Part shown: positions 45,101-54,600 of the stretch, piece by piece
Layout of the letters: each line of letters begins with the position of its first letter
Numbering within the stretch: position 1 is the first letter of the stretch
Source of the DNA: Pontiella desulfatans
GTDB taxonomy: Bacteria; Verrucomicrobiota; Kiritimatiellia; Kiritimatiellales; Pontiellaceae
Length of the DNA: 64,000 bases
Reading direction: 5' to 3'
Assembly: GCF_900890425.1 (NCBI RefSeq)
Contig: NZ_CAAHFG010000001.1
Coordinates: 434,001 to 498,000, forward strand
Notes under the pieces: generated by a model
The model's input: the letters and a program-made list of their open reading frames with translations, nothing else
What the model was told of the DNA's origin: nothing
The model's database searches: none
Program-made: the position numbers and the translations under genes

Positions 45101-46778
45101 AGCCGTTGCTCGAAAGGTCGGGCGGCTGGAACCACTTGGCGTCGGGGTATGGATCGGGGTCGGGGTCGCCGCCGTCGATGACGAAGGCGAGGTCGAGCGA
45201 TTCCCCGGTGAGGGGATCGCGCAGTTCCTTCCATTGGGCCAGGTTGGTGACGGGTAGGTCGGCCCAGACACCATCGTCGTTGAAGTGCTCGGAACCGGAG
45301 GTTTTCCATCCCCACAGGGCTTCCGATTCGCCCAGCATCACGGAAATGTCGAGCCAGTAGATTTCGCCTTCAGTTTGCACGAAGGCGTCGTCGACCGGGA
45401 TGGTGACGTCGTAGCGGAAGTATTGTGAATGGTTGTTTTCCTCGAAGGTGTCGTGGTTGGGATCGTACCAGCCTTGCGAGGAGGGTGCTTCCGCAGTGAC
45501 CTCAATGGCCCAGCCGGCAGGCAGGTTGAAGGGATCGAGATCGAATTCCCATTCCGATGGAATCACCGGCATGCTGTAGGGCACCCATGGCGGATCGGCG
45601 GGGATGTCTTTGTGCAGGCTGAGGTGGAAGTTGGTGATGCCTCCGTATTCGTGGGAGGGGTTGAAGCCGTCGAACTCGAAGGAACCCCAAAAGGTGATCT
45701 TGGTGATCGGCCCGTTGGCGGAGCATTGGAAATCGTCGGCCAGCACTTTTTGCAGCTGGTCGGGGCCCCATTCGTGATAGCTTGCGCGCACGTCCCAGCC
45801 ATTGGGGTCGGGGAGCTGCGGCCAGTGCATCTTGTGGGTCGGTTCATAGGGTGGTGGCTCGTCGTGGAAGACGGAAACATCGGAGCTGCGGGCCGGCGGC
45901 TCGGGGTAGGGGGTGTAGGTGCTGTCGTCTCCGAGCAGATCGATCCACGTGCTGATCTTGAGCGAGGTGGTACGGTTGGCGAAAAGGTCGATTCCATCCG
46001 ATTGCGATGCGTATAAGAGGTCGTAGCGCGGGTCGGTCGGATCCATGGGCGGGTCGACGGTGAAGTCCAGCGTTCTGCAAGTCGAATTATAAACGGGAAT
46101 GTCTCCGAAATCCCAGGTCGGCACATAGTAGTTTCCGACCTCCTGATTGGCAGGGGGATCTGCCGGGCTCCAACAATACCAGGCCAACTCGTCCTCATTG
46201 TCGGCGATGATCCAGCTTGGATACGGTGGCTGGTTGTACGGGCCGGTAAATGCATTTGGCAGCAGGCCGGTATCGGCGATGGCAAAGTCCGCCGTCAGCT
46301 TGGTATCGACCAGCGTGCCGGCATAAAATTCATCTTCCGCCATGGGTTGGCGGCTCTCGCCGTGGCTGTTGTCGGATGCCGAAGCATCCCCGAAGGTCGA
46401 AAGCGTATCGTTGTATATGCATGCATCGATCTTGAAACCGATGATGGGATCGCCGTAGCCGCCGCTGGCGCCGGTGGCATACTGGATTCCACCTGGAGGA
46501 ACGATCCCCTCGATGGCGTAGGTCTCGGCGTTGCCTCCTCCATACTCCAGCAGGTTGTCGTGGAACTCGTACGGGCGGTATTCCTCGTCGCCGGTTGCGA
46601 GATCGAGGAACCACTGGCCGTTGGTCGCTGCCGGATCCTGCATCGGGCCGGTGAGGATGCCGGTGGATTGAACCGGCGGTTTGGTGATGGGCAGCGATGG
46701 CGCTGCCTGCAGCGAGACGGCTGCAATGGATAGGGCTGCAATGAGCAGCGCGGTGGTGCGGAATACTTGAGCCTTCAT
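42123..46778 (-). CDS. Giant secreted protein with four GEVED domains
   Basis: 1,551 residues. Start ATG 46778 (MKAQVFRTTALLIAALSIAA, signal peptide) with GGAGG eight bases upstream. A unique N-terminal domain (~25-310; Gly/Tyr/Asp-rich, YGDPIIGFKIDACIYND) precedes two DUF7901-like modules (~315-540 with KVLADDFQC and ITFWGSF; ~545-780 with LLADDFLCTN and IIVWGSW). Four GEVED repeats follow (~785-1470), then the same C-terminal module as its neighbour (ends KFYRVTVPWTP). The tandem genes clearly arose by duplication and domain shuffling. Likely extracellular or cell-surface; no enzymatic motif seen. Confidence 0.85.
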   Translation of the reverse strand: MKAQVFRTTALLIAALSIAAVSLQAAPSLPITKPPVQSTGILTGPMQDPAATNGQWFLDLATGDEEYRPYEFHDNLLEYGGGNAETYAIEGIVPPGGIQYATGASGGYGDPIIGFKIDACIYNDTLSTFGDASASDNSHGESRQPMAEDEFYAGTLVDTKLTADFAIADTGLLPNAFTGPYNQPPYPSWIIADNEDELAWYCWSPADPPANQEVGNYYVPTWDFGDIPVYNSTCRTLDFTVDPPMDPTDPRYDLLYASQSDGIDLFANRTTSLKISTWIDLLGDDSTYTPYPEPPARSSDVSVFHDEPPPYEPTHKMHWPQLPDPNGWDVRASYHEWGPDQLQKVLADDFQCSANGPITKITFWGSFEFDGFNPSHEYGGITNFHLSLHKDIPADPPWVPYSMPVIPSEWEFDLDPFNLPAGWAIEVTAEAPSSQGWYDPNHDTFEENNHSQYFRYDVTIPVDDAFVQTEGEIYWLDISVMLGESEALWGWKTSGSEHFNDDGVWADLPVTNLAQWKELRDPLTGESLDLAFVIDGGDPDPDPYPDAKWFQPPDLSSNGFDVACRLQGDPPILLADDFLCTNHCAITNIIVWGSWLGDELPMIDGIANPSNVSFTLSFHADLPAGTARPWSIPGSNLWVRTFNPSEFSAEPITFDGMQEGWYDPPSGTYIPNADWTCWQYTFPVDLADAFVQTGTVDRPIIYWLDVQAHPIDEMEEARFGWKTTPPDHQWNDDAAWSPNLELYNGYDWFDLHYPPGHPYHQWEDNSFDLAFALFCGPEEQMENYDWGDAPDAAGAVGFNTLAANTGANHAIIPGFMLGNQIDGEPDGQPTPPADGDDINILYPGVPYPAGDEDGVVFTSAIVPGLNATLQVTMNGAAAAMLDAWMDLDGSGTWTAGDQIFSSHVLNPGANSLSFPVPNTAVPGTSYARFRLSTTGGLSPIGYAPDGEVEDYQFIIEDPIDWGDAPDTPYPTLSGSGGANHYILGGGLNPTLGAFVDPEPDGQPTPGADGDDLDALYPSLGDDEDGVTFLTPLIPGAVAQVNVVASGPAGFLQCWVDANGNGFWGDPGEQVLMNVSLAPGNNLLSFVVPPNGTGASVPAGIRFRYSSVRGLPFSGTAPDGEVEDYMEEVYPDSDIDWGDAPTGYPTLAANNGAHHLLGSPLFLGKAVDPEQDGQPSINADGDDANLLYPGIPYPPGDEDGVILTCPLLMPGGYASVNVIASQPGMLDAWVDFNADGSWAQAGDQIFSGQPLAMGTNSLFFPVPLTASWGPGYSRFRLSGAPSAYPASVSYTGLCMDGEVEDYEFLIKNADPGRDFGDAPNSYPTLLPTGARHTIVAGVMLGAVIDPEPDGQPSAATLDDTTGLDDEDGISFGGKIVAGSNATIIAVAGVSGGNLDAWIDFNNDGSFAGEHLWLGSSQWLNPGANSLTFAVPGLPAQALGPSMARFRISTAGGLAPSGPANDGEVEDYGVKLFQPAPTNLVITKLTFNTGLTVSTNEWTVENGIQYQLETKTNLLVSPWIPTGSPVIGPVNWQTNNISAERVKFYRVTVPWTP

Positions 46779-46982
46779 AGGTCTTTCCTCCCCAGCCCAA
46801 TCACGGGCTTTTCTAGAATTTAACCGTTGTGTCTCTCCTTGGTTCCGACAAGGCGGTTTTAACGCCGTTGGCGAGGGGTGTAAAGGTGCAAATCCATAAA
46901 ACACCAATAGGTATGTAGGGGTATCATTAAATGCATGTTTTTCAATAGGTTCGGTAAATGCGGGTCTCATTCCGGTGTTTTG
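46779..46982. other. Divergent intergenic region between GEVED gene 2 and beta-helix gene
   Basis: No gene seen. Holds the AAGGTGCAAATC site (46883-46894) shared with the region before GEVED gene 1, and a weak hairpin GGCG-GTTTTAA-CGCC. Confidence 0.4.
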
Positions 46983-47010
46983 TTGACAGCCCGCCCGAAA
47001 GGCTTATCCT
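46983..47010 (+). promoter_or_regulatory. Sigma-70-like promoter of the secreted beta-helix gene
   Basis: TTGACA (46983-46988), 16-bp spacer, TATCCT (47005-47010). This would give a 5' leader of ~150 nt before ATG 47171. Confidence 0.6.
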
Positions 47011-47170
47011 GCCGGATGTTCACCTACCGGGAGGCGGTTGGAATGCAGATAATTCTCCATTCATCCAGGCGGTGCCGGAACGAGGCATTCCGCTTCGTTT
47101 TCCTCCCTCCGAACCCCGCTTTCCATTCCTTGGAAATTTCACCCATCAACCCTTCACGGAGGAGAGTTCC

Positions 47171-49153
47171 ATGAAAAATAAAATCGCTACCATCGCGCTT
47201 CTGTTCTGGAGCGCCGCCGCATTTGCGGCCACGTACTATGTGGACATCAACAACGCAATACCGGTCGCCCCCTATACCAACTGGGCGATGGCGGCGATGA
47301 ACATCCAGGACGCCGTCGATGAGGCATCTGCCGGGGAAACCGTATTCGTGACCAACGGCACCTACCTGCTGGATGCGGAGGTTTCGGTGCCCGGCGGGAT
47401 CCGGCTGGAGAGCATGGGCGGTTTAGAGGATACGCTCGTGGTAGCCGTCAACAGCAACCGTTGCTTTAGCCTCGGAGCCGGGGCTTTCCTCGGCGGCTTC
47501 ACCATCACCAATGGATACAGTTCGGGGAACGCTGGAGGAATCTACTGTGCCGACGATTCCGTCATGATCACCAACTGCGTTATAACGGGAAATTCGGCGG
47601 GAGCCGACGGGGGTGGACTATATAACGGCGACGCATACGATTGCCGCTTTATCGATAATTCAGCAAACCGCGGTGCGGGCTTCTTTGACGGCTCGGCAAC
47701 CGCGTGCCTTTTCTCCGGTAATATTGCGGCTTATGAAGGGGGCGGGATCTATTCCGGCTCTGCCAGCGCGTGTGTCTTTACCAACAATACCTCTCTTGGC
47801 AGCGGTGGCGGAACCTTCAATGCCTCTGCCAACAATTGCACCTACATTAACAATAAGGCTACAAGCAAAGGTGGTGGGTTCAGTATCTTTTCCAACACAG
47901 CGATACCCAGCAATTGCGTCTTCATCGGCAACACGGCAGACCTGGGAGGGGGAGTCTATGAGGCCGGTTCGGTAATCGATTGCGTTTTTTCGAACAACGT
48001 TGCTGTGAGATCCGGCGGAGCGGTGTACGCTGGTGTCGCTGTAATCAACTGCTCATTTTCCGGCAACATCGCCTCGAACAACAGTGGCGGCGCGATCGTG
48101 GCTACTTATGCATACGATTGTTTCTTCACTAACAACTGGGCAAACGAACACGGCGGCGCGATATACCAGGACGGTGCGTCCAACTGCACCTTCATCGGTA
48201 ACCATGCCAACGGAACCGGGGGAGCCAAATCTTGGTATAATCACGTTATGCGGGATTGCGTTTTCATTTCCAACTCCACTGCGGGCGATGGAGGTGCGGT
48301 GCGCGATGGGCAGCTATACAACTGCATCTTCTATGGAAACTCCGCGAGTGACGGCGGCGCGGTGTCGGAAGCGGATCTCTACAACTGCGTTGTGTTCAAC
48401 AACACCGCTTATTCTGTCGGTGGCGGGGCGGAAAGAAGCTCGGCCTACAACTCCATCATCTGGTCGAACTCCGCGCCGACGGGGAGCGACCTCTATGCAA
48501 CCGACCCAGTTCGGTGTTGCCTGTCCGACAGCGTGACCTATCCGCCGTCAGGGGCAAATGTTGACTGTATATACACCGATCCGCAGTTTGTGGATGCCCC
48601 CACCGCCGACTTCCATCTCCTGGCCACCTCGCCCTGCATCGATGCCGGAAGCAATGCCCTCACCCAGGCTTCATCCGACTTCGACGGCATTCCGCGCCCG
48701 CTCGACGGCGACACCAACGGCACCGCCACCATCGACATCGGGGCCTATGAATTCCTCATCGCCACCGCCGACTCCGACGGCGACACCATGCCCGACGGCT
48801 GGGAAACCGACCACGGCCTCAATGCCGCCGTGGCCGACGCTTCCGGCAACCCCGACGCCGACCCGCACGATAATCTCAGGGAATACTACGCCGACACCGA
48901 CCCGTTCGACTCCGGTGACTTCCTGCGGATCACCGACTTCGAGGTCGATGGCGACACGAACACCGTGTTCTGGATGTGCCGACCCACACGCCGCTACACG
49001 TTGCAATTCACCGCGGAGCTGACCAACGGATGGACGAGCGCCGGGTCGAGCTTCGTGCCGCCGTTCAGCGGCGAGATCGGCGAAATGGTCGTCGGTGTGG
49101 TCGGCACCAACCGCTTCTACCGCGTGCAGGCCGAGCTGCCGCTCAGCCCGTAG
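47171..49153 (+). CDS. Secreted polymorphic-outer-membrane-like beta-helix protein with C-terminal FYRV module
   Basis: 660 residues from ATG 47171 (GGAGGAG upstream; the frame open from 46958 has no start support). Signal peptide MKNKIATIALLFWSAAAFA. About 15 rungs of the form GGGxY..S..xCxFxxNxA (GGGLYNGDAYDCRFIDNSA and similar) form a right-handed beta-helix like the GG[AGL]-FxxN repeats of chlamydial Pmp/adhesin-type proteins. Then TDPQFVDAPTADFHL and SPCIDAGS (choice-of-anchor Q-like), an Asp-rich DSDGDTMPDGWE linker, and a C-terminal domain ending NRFYRVQ. Probably surface adhesin or structural rather than enzyme. Confidence 0.82.
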   Translation: MKNKIATIALLFWSAAAFAATYYVDINNAIPVAPYTNWAMAAMNIQDAVDEASAGETVFVTNGTYLLDAEVSVPGGIRLESMGGLEDTLVVAVNSNRCFSLGAGAFLGGFTITNGYSSGNAGGIYCADDSVMITNCVITGNSAGADGGGLYNGDAYDCRFIDNSANRGAGFFDGSATACLFSGNIAAYEGGGIYSGSASACVFTNNTSLGSGGGTFNASANNCTYINNKATSKGGGFSIFSNTAIPSNCVFIGNTADLGGGVYEAGSVIDCVFSNNVAVRSGGAVYAGVAVINCSFSGNIASNNSGGAIVATYAYDCFFTNNWANEHGGAIYQDGASNCTFIGNHANGTGGAKSWYNHVMRDCVFISNSTAGDGGAVRDGQLYNCIFYGNSASDGGAVSEADLYNCVVFNNTAYSVGGGAERSSAYNSIIWSNSAPTGSDLYATDPVRCCLSDSVTYPPSGANVDCIYTDPQFVDAPTADFHLLATSPCIDAGSNALTQASSDFDGIPRPLDGDTNGTATIDIGAYEFLIATADSDGDTMPDGWETDHGLNAAVADASGNPDADPHDNLREYYADTDPFDSGDFLRITDFEVDGDTNTVFWMCRPTRRYTLQFTAELTNGWTSAGSSFVPPFSGEIGEMVVGVVGTNRFYRVQAELPLSP

Positions 49154-49183
49154 AGAGGTCGAGATTGGAATTTCTATCCACAA

Positions 49184-49210
49184 AAAAAGCGCCCTTTTCG
49201 GGGCGCTTTT
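49184..49210. terminator. Bidirectional terminator
   Basis: AAAAAGCGCCC-TTTTCG-GGGCGCTTTT: perfect GC stem with A-run before and T-run after, between convergent genes ending at 49153 and 49239. Confidence 0.88.
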
Positions 49211-49238
49211 GCTGTTGCCGGGATCCTGGGACTGCGGA

Positions 49239-49610
49239 CTAGATGATGAGGTCGTTCTTGCCGCCGCGGAGCTGGTCGGGGGTGATGATCTGGTTGGCTT
49301 GCTCCTGCTGCATGCGGATCATGTCTTCCTGCAGCTGTTTGATGGCGGCGTTGATGGCTTCCGGGAATTTGGCCACGGCTTCCTCCAGGTTGGAGGCATC
49401 GATCTCGCCGGAGATCGGAAGCGCGCCGCCGGGGGTCATGATATTCGTAGTGGCGGACCAGGATGCTTCGCGGGCTTCGTCTTCGGTGCCATCGAGCTTG
49501 ATCGGGATCAGCTTGCGGATCGACCCCACCTGAAGGTCGGTATAGTTTTCCTCTTTCCAGAGGTTCGCGCCGTCGATCTGGATGTTTTCAAGGGATTGTT
49601 CTTCTGCCAT
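49239..49610 (-). CDS. Small conserved cytosolic protein of unknown function
   Basis: 123 residues from ATG 49610 (AGGAAAGG upstream); the longer start at 49652 is less likely. No signal peptide. NLWKEENYTDLQVGSIRKL, DGTEDEAREASW, TPGGALPISGEIDASNLEEA and a C-terminal amphipathic helix (INAAIKQLQEDMIRMQQEQ). The first part looks like a small beta barrel and the tail like a coiled coil. I do not recognise a function. It ends at a shared terminator with the convergent gene. Confidence 0.72.
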   Translation of the reverse strand: MAEEQSLENIQIDGANLWKEENYTDLQVGSIRKLIPIKLDGTEDEAREASWSATTNIMTPGGALPISGEIDASNLEEAVAKFPEAINAAIKQLQEDMIRMQQEQANQIITPDQLRGGKNDLII

Positions 49611-49714
49611 GTTTTCCTTTCCTGTGAAGTGCATCACAGAGATTTTGTTCAAAATTCAAAGCGCGCACTCTGTCGGGTTTTGGGGGGCAGGGCAAGGTTT
49701 TGGTGCAGATAAGA

Positions 49715-51060
49715 TTAACGGATCTGAACGGTGCCGAGTGTGATCCATCCAGCCAAATCCTGATCCTGCGACCGGTTGGCGAAGCGCACCGGCGCGGCGC
49801 CCGGCAGCGGGTTGGGAACGCGGAGCAGGATTTTGTGGCTTCCGGGGCTGCATGCTGAAACATCGATCCCGAGTTGGATCCCTTTGGGGGGCGCACCCGG
49901 CAGAATGTGTAACAGGGTTTCGTTTGTCTTTTGGGGAGCGGCCTCGGTCTGCTCGTTGGAAAGCAGGGCCAACTCGATCGGCCAGGCATGGTAGAACGGA
50001 GCCACGCCGCGGTTTTCGATCTGGAAAGAAATCGTAAGCCGCCCGGCGTCCTCATGGTATTCCGCTTGGGGAATATGAAATTCATAGCCCATCTTGCGTA
50101 CGCATTCGATGCCCCGCGCCTTCCGGGCGTGGGTCCATGTTTTACGGTTGAACATGCCGCTGTCCATCAGCCAGGTAACGTGCGTTTGCTCCACGCACGC
50201 GGAAAAATCCTGAATGCGTGTGTCGGCGGGGCTGGCATCGAACACCTGCCCCCAGGCCTCCGGGCGGATTTCGCCACCGATGGAAACCGTTTCCATTTAT
50301 CCAACGCACCGGCACGTTTCATTTGCGGCATGAAATGCCAGGGCTTCCCATCGGTCCCGGTTGATAGCGTCGACCAGGCAAAGCTGTCGTCGTGGTAGCC
50401 CAGCTTGCTGTCAACATTGCTGACCTGGTGCGCGTCGGCCACGCCGGCCGGGTAGCGCAGGAGGATCGGGGTTGTTTTGAATGCAGCTTCGTACGCGGAA
50501 ATTACTTCGGCCTGGAGCTCCTTATCCGCCCACCATTCGTTTTGCGGATAATTATGCCATTCCCCCCATTTCCCGAGGAGCCCGGCGGTGATGAAGCCGA
50601 TGCGCGGGTCGCCATCATAGTGGGCGCCCAGCTCGGCAATAAAATCGATGATGCACTTCCGCAGGTTTCCATTGGAGTAGTCGGGAGTAAGTTGGGTTTT
50701 AGCGCCCTGTTTCCATTCATGCTGGATGAGCCCTTGGTCCAAAAGGTATTGCGGGACTCCTGGCGCCCCGTTTGGATATTCGGAATAAAAGCGGAAGACC
50801 GTTTGGTGCCCGCGCGAAGCGACATCGTTCAGCAGCTTTTCCAGCCGGCTCCAGTCATATTCCTTTTCCCCGACCACCACCGAGGAGAGTGGCAGATAGG
50901 AAAACTCCATGCTATGGGGGAAGAGCCCTTTTCCCTGCCCGACATACGGCACCAAACCTTTCAGCGGATTGTCTGCCGGGGCCGGGGCATATTCGAGCTT
51001 AACCGGACTGCCCACAGCCAAACCGACGCTGAAGAAGATGCCAATCAATGTTTTCAACAT
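49715..51060 (-). pseudogene. Secreted DUF4832-type protein broken by a frameshift
   Basis: N-terminal part from ATG 51060 (signal peptide MLKTLIGIFFSVGLAVG) reads NPLKGLVPYVG, EYDWSRLEKLLNDVASRGHQ, FRFYSEYP and GKWGEWHNYP, typical of DUF4874/DUF4832 TIM-barrel-like proteins. At ~50293 the sense jumps frame: LDKW continues as ETVSIGGEIRPEAWGQVF in the other frame, ending at 49715. A single missing G (TGG GAA to TGGAA) explains it. The second half (QIENRGVAPFYHAWPIEL) is the C-terminal beta domain. Either a young pseudogene or a base error in the sequence. Probably glycan-related. Confidence 0.82.
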
Positions 51061-51122
51061 CTGGAAAGTATAGGGGTGCCAGAAAAAAAGACCGCACAAA
51101 AATCGGCGGTCTTTTTGGGAAA

Positions 51123-51155
51123 TGGTGCGCCCAACAGGAGTCGAACCTGTATCTA
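51123..51155 (-). other. tRNA 3'-end fragment, putative attachment site
   Basis: The minus strand reads ACAGG-TTCGACT-CCTGT (T-arm), TGGGCGC (acceptor 3' side), A, CCA. No D-arm, anticodon arm or matching GCGCCCR 5' end lies upstream, so only the tRNA end remains, perhaps from tRNA-Arg. Such fragments mark integration sites of genomic islands, and base composition changes just to the right. Confidence 0.6.
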
Positions 51156-51617
51156 TGGCTTGTGCCTCAAATTGGGCACCAAATCGTTATATTTCCTAAT
51201 AAATTCAAGTAGTTTTGGGTTTTCGAGCGGGCTCGATCTCCATCGCTACGTATTTCAGTTTTAAGTGCTTTTCCGGGGGAATATGGGGTAGCTTTAGGGG
51301 CGTGTCAACAAGCTCTGATTAGCTTTTGTTGAAGTGGGCTAAAAAAAACGGGGGGATTTCCAGTTGAGAGGTCATTTGAGTCTATTTTGGAAGCGTAAAT
51401 CGGCTTTTACCGCTCCTCGTCCCCCACATCAACCCCATCTCAAACAAGACCCCCGAATTGACATGGGGAGCCCATGTTTACCGGTGTTTTAGGGTCATTT
51501 GGGCCGGTTTGCCCCATGTCCCCGGTGAAAGGGTGGTTAAATTAGATTTCTTTCTGCGTTTTAGCTCTGGAGGTTGAGCTACAGAAGGAAATCCGATATT
51601 TTTTCCATAATCATATC
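51156..51617. other. Left margin of the AT-rich island, no gene seen
   Basis: No supported gene. A 7-bp hairpin ACATGGG-GAG-CCCATGT lies at 51461-51477. A short minus frame ending near 51205 (KLKYVAMEIEPARKPKTT) could be an integrase scrap but is too short to call. Confidence 0.4.
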
Positions 51618-54600
51618 ATGGAGTATATCCAGACTGGGGGAATTGTGGACGGATGGCATGTTACTACGAACGATATCAGGCATTGGACTGAGACTAATAA
51701 GCGACGGGCTGAAGAGATTCTTCCTCTGTTGGTCGATAAGTTAATTCGGGCATCATGTAAGCCCAAAAACGTATCATTTCCTTCTGGGGATGATATTGCG
51801 ATTGGTGGTTGGGATGGAATTTTAGAGGTTGAAGAAGGTAATGAATTTGTTCCTTCTGGGCATTCTGGTTGGGAGTTCGGGACAAACGCATCTGTAAAAG
51901 GGAAAGCTGATGGTGATTATGCTAAGCGGCTGGCGGAGCCAGCCCCCCTTGATCCAAAGCGGTCTACGTTTGTATTCGTAACATCCCGGTTGTGGACTCG
52001 GTGTGATAAATGGGTATCTAGCAAGAAGTCGGCAAAAGAGTGGGGTAATGTCATTGGGCTTAACGCTGAGAAGCTAAGCTCGTGGTTGTTGCAGTGCCCG
52101 GCTGTTCATCGTTGGTTTGCCGAGTTGATTGGAAAGCGAACATCGGATACCAGAGATGTGGGTCAGGCCTGGGAGGCACATTCTTCCAGGACGGAGACAA
52201 AGCTAACGCCTGAGTTCTTTCTATATGGAAGAGATTCTCAGGTGAATTGCCTGTCAGGAAAGATGCGACAACAGAATAATGTGATTCGGGTTGCTTCCGA
52301 GTCTGCTGACGAGGCTTATGGATTTGTTCTTTCCACAATACTTCAGGATGAAAATGCGTCTGCTCGGAGTCTAATCGTTAGAAATCAAGATGGCTGGGAT
52401 GCGATGGCACCATCACCGAACCCGTTGATTTTAATCCCATACGGCTTTATTCCCAATGAGATTGGGGCGGCAACGAATTCCGGGCATACCGTGGTGATTG
52501 TGGCGACCACTAAAAGTCATCCCCCGGCTGAGATTATTCTAGGTCGGCTACAGAGGATGGAAAAGACTAAGGCGTTCGCAGCTTTGGGATTCGATGAAGC
52601 GACCTCTCATGAACTATATCGGAAGACAAAGGGGTATTTTGAGCCATTGCTTAGGCATCCTCTTATGAAGCCAATAGATTATGTTGGGCCGGAGTGGCCG
52701 CAACAGATATCTGCAGATGCCTTGTTTGCAATCCTGTTTGCATCGGAATGGAACAAAGATAATGAAAATGACCGTAATGCATTAGAGTCATTGTCGGGAA
52801 TGACCTATGGAGACTTTGAAAAAATTGTCTTGGAGGTTTCAAAGGCTGACGACCCTCCCGTTCGCCTGATAGGTAGCATATGGCAAGTGATCTCTAAGAT
52901 GGATTTTTTTCTGCGGATCGCACATCTAGCATCACAGACGATACTGGGTAGGTTTGTGGAGGTTATGAATCAAATTCTTTCAGATGAAGACCCTGGTTAT
53001 GATCTGCCGGAGGAAGAACGGCATTTAGCATCATTTAGTAATGAGACACCTCAGTATTCAAACAATCTTAAGGAAGCTGTTGCAGACACTGCGGCACTTC
53101 TTGCCGCTCATATCGATGACCATGAAGATGTGTTGGGAGCGACTAATCCATCTTCCATAATCCACTATGCTGTAAGGTCATTGTTTGAGAGTAATCAAAC
53201 AACAAAGCATTGGTACTCACTGGGTAGTTGTACTCAGCTACTGGCAGAGGCGGCCCCTGAAGAGTATTTAACGGCGGTAGAGAATGCATCAACAGGAGAA
53301 CCTCCGGCCCTCTTGGGGTTGTTTGAAGCAGAAGGGGCAGGCGTTTTTGGTGGTTGCTATCATTCCAATTTGCTTTGGGGACTGGAAGGGATCTCATGGA
53401 ATAAGCAGTATTTGTCTAGAGTCGCACAATGCTTAGCTAAGCTCTCGCAGATTGATCCAGGGGGAAGCTACTCTAACAGACCATTTAGCTCCCTTTGCGA
53501 CATGTTTCTCGGATGGATAAATAACACGAATGCTACTCATGATGAGCGACTTGAGATTGTTGACAAAGTTTTAATTCCGCAGTTCCCTGACGTTGCATGG
53601 AAGTTGATGGTTGAGTTACTTGTTGATAAGCATAGCACTACATCAGGGATTCACGAACCTGAGTATCGTGATTGGGCGCAGGCGATTGAACAATCAACCA
53701 CAGTTCCTGCTTATTACGGCTATGTATATGCAATGGTTGATCTGCTGATACGGGAGTTCAACAATCATATTAATCGAGACATCGTGACTCTAATATCGGA
53801 GTTTGATTCCTATAAGCCTGATCAAAGGGATGCGATTGTTGACAAATTCATGGCTGTTGATGTCGAATCTCTCGACCCCGAACTCCGTCATGAAATACGA
53901 AATAAGTTTAGAGAAACCATATCCCGTCACAGGGAGTTCTCTGATGTTAAATGGGCTTGGCCCGAAGCTCTGCTCGTTCGATTAGAGGCCGTCCATGATC
54001 ATTTTAAATTTCAAGATTTAGTGGAGGATAATGTTTATCTTTTTGATAAAAGGCACGCTCCACTAATTGATGCAGTTAGCAAAAAGGACGTTTCTTACGA
54101 TGAGCGAGATGCTTTGGTCAGAGGTAAGCGACGAGAAGTAATTGAAGCTATTTATATGGAATACGACATGCCTGGCATAACTCAGTTAGCAGACACCTGT
54201 GCTGATCCTTATTTAGTTGGCGAAGCGTTATATGATTCTAGTATGGGCCAGGATGTATCTGAAATGATGTTTGAATGGGTGGAGGGGGATGGGGTCACGA
54301 GTCAGGTGGCCAAATCATTTATCTCTTCGTGGGCATGTAGGTCTACAGGAGAGCTTTTGGAATTATTTGATTCCCGATCTGAGTGGGATTCGGTCATGAA
54401 GGCCACAATACTTCTTAACTTCCTTCTAACTGAAGACACGCTAGAGCGGATAGAGCAGCTTGATGAGGCTGGCCAGAGAGAGTATTGGAGTAAAGCGTTG
54501 CGCTACTATGTTCGGGGGGATAAGGCTCCATCAATTAATATTGTAGCTCGCCGATTGCTCGAAAATGATAGGCCGTTGGCAGCAATCGATACAATTGCAA

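Noticed and set aside
49715-50296. Separate 193-residue gene
   Set aside because: It is the frame-shifted C-terminal half of the DUF4832 protein; its first Met falls exactly at the break.
51123-51200. Complete tRNA or tmRNA gene
   Set aside because: Only T-arm and acceptor 3' side are present; only about 22 nt lie before the T-arm, so D- and anticodon arms cannot form.
50392-51264. 290-residue + strand frame
   Set aside because: Antisense to the DUF4832 gene and running through the tRNA fragment; no support.
51205-51320. C-terminal scrap of an integrase on the minus strand
   Set aside because: Under 40 codons between stops and no conserved integrase motif visible.
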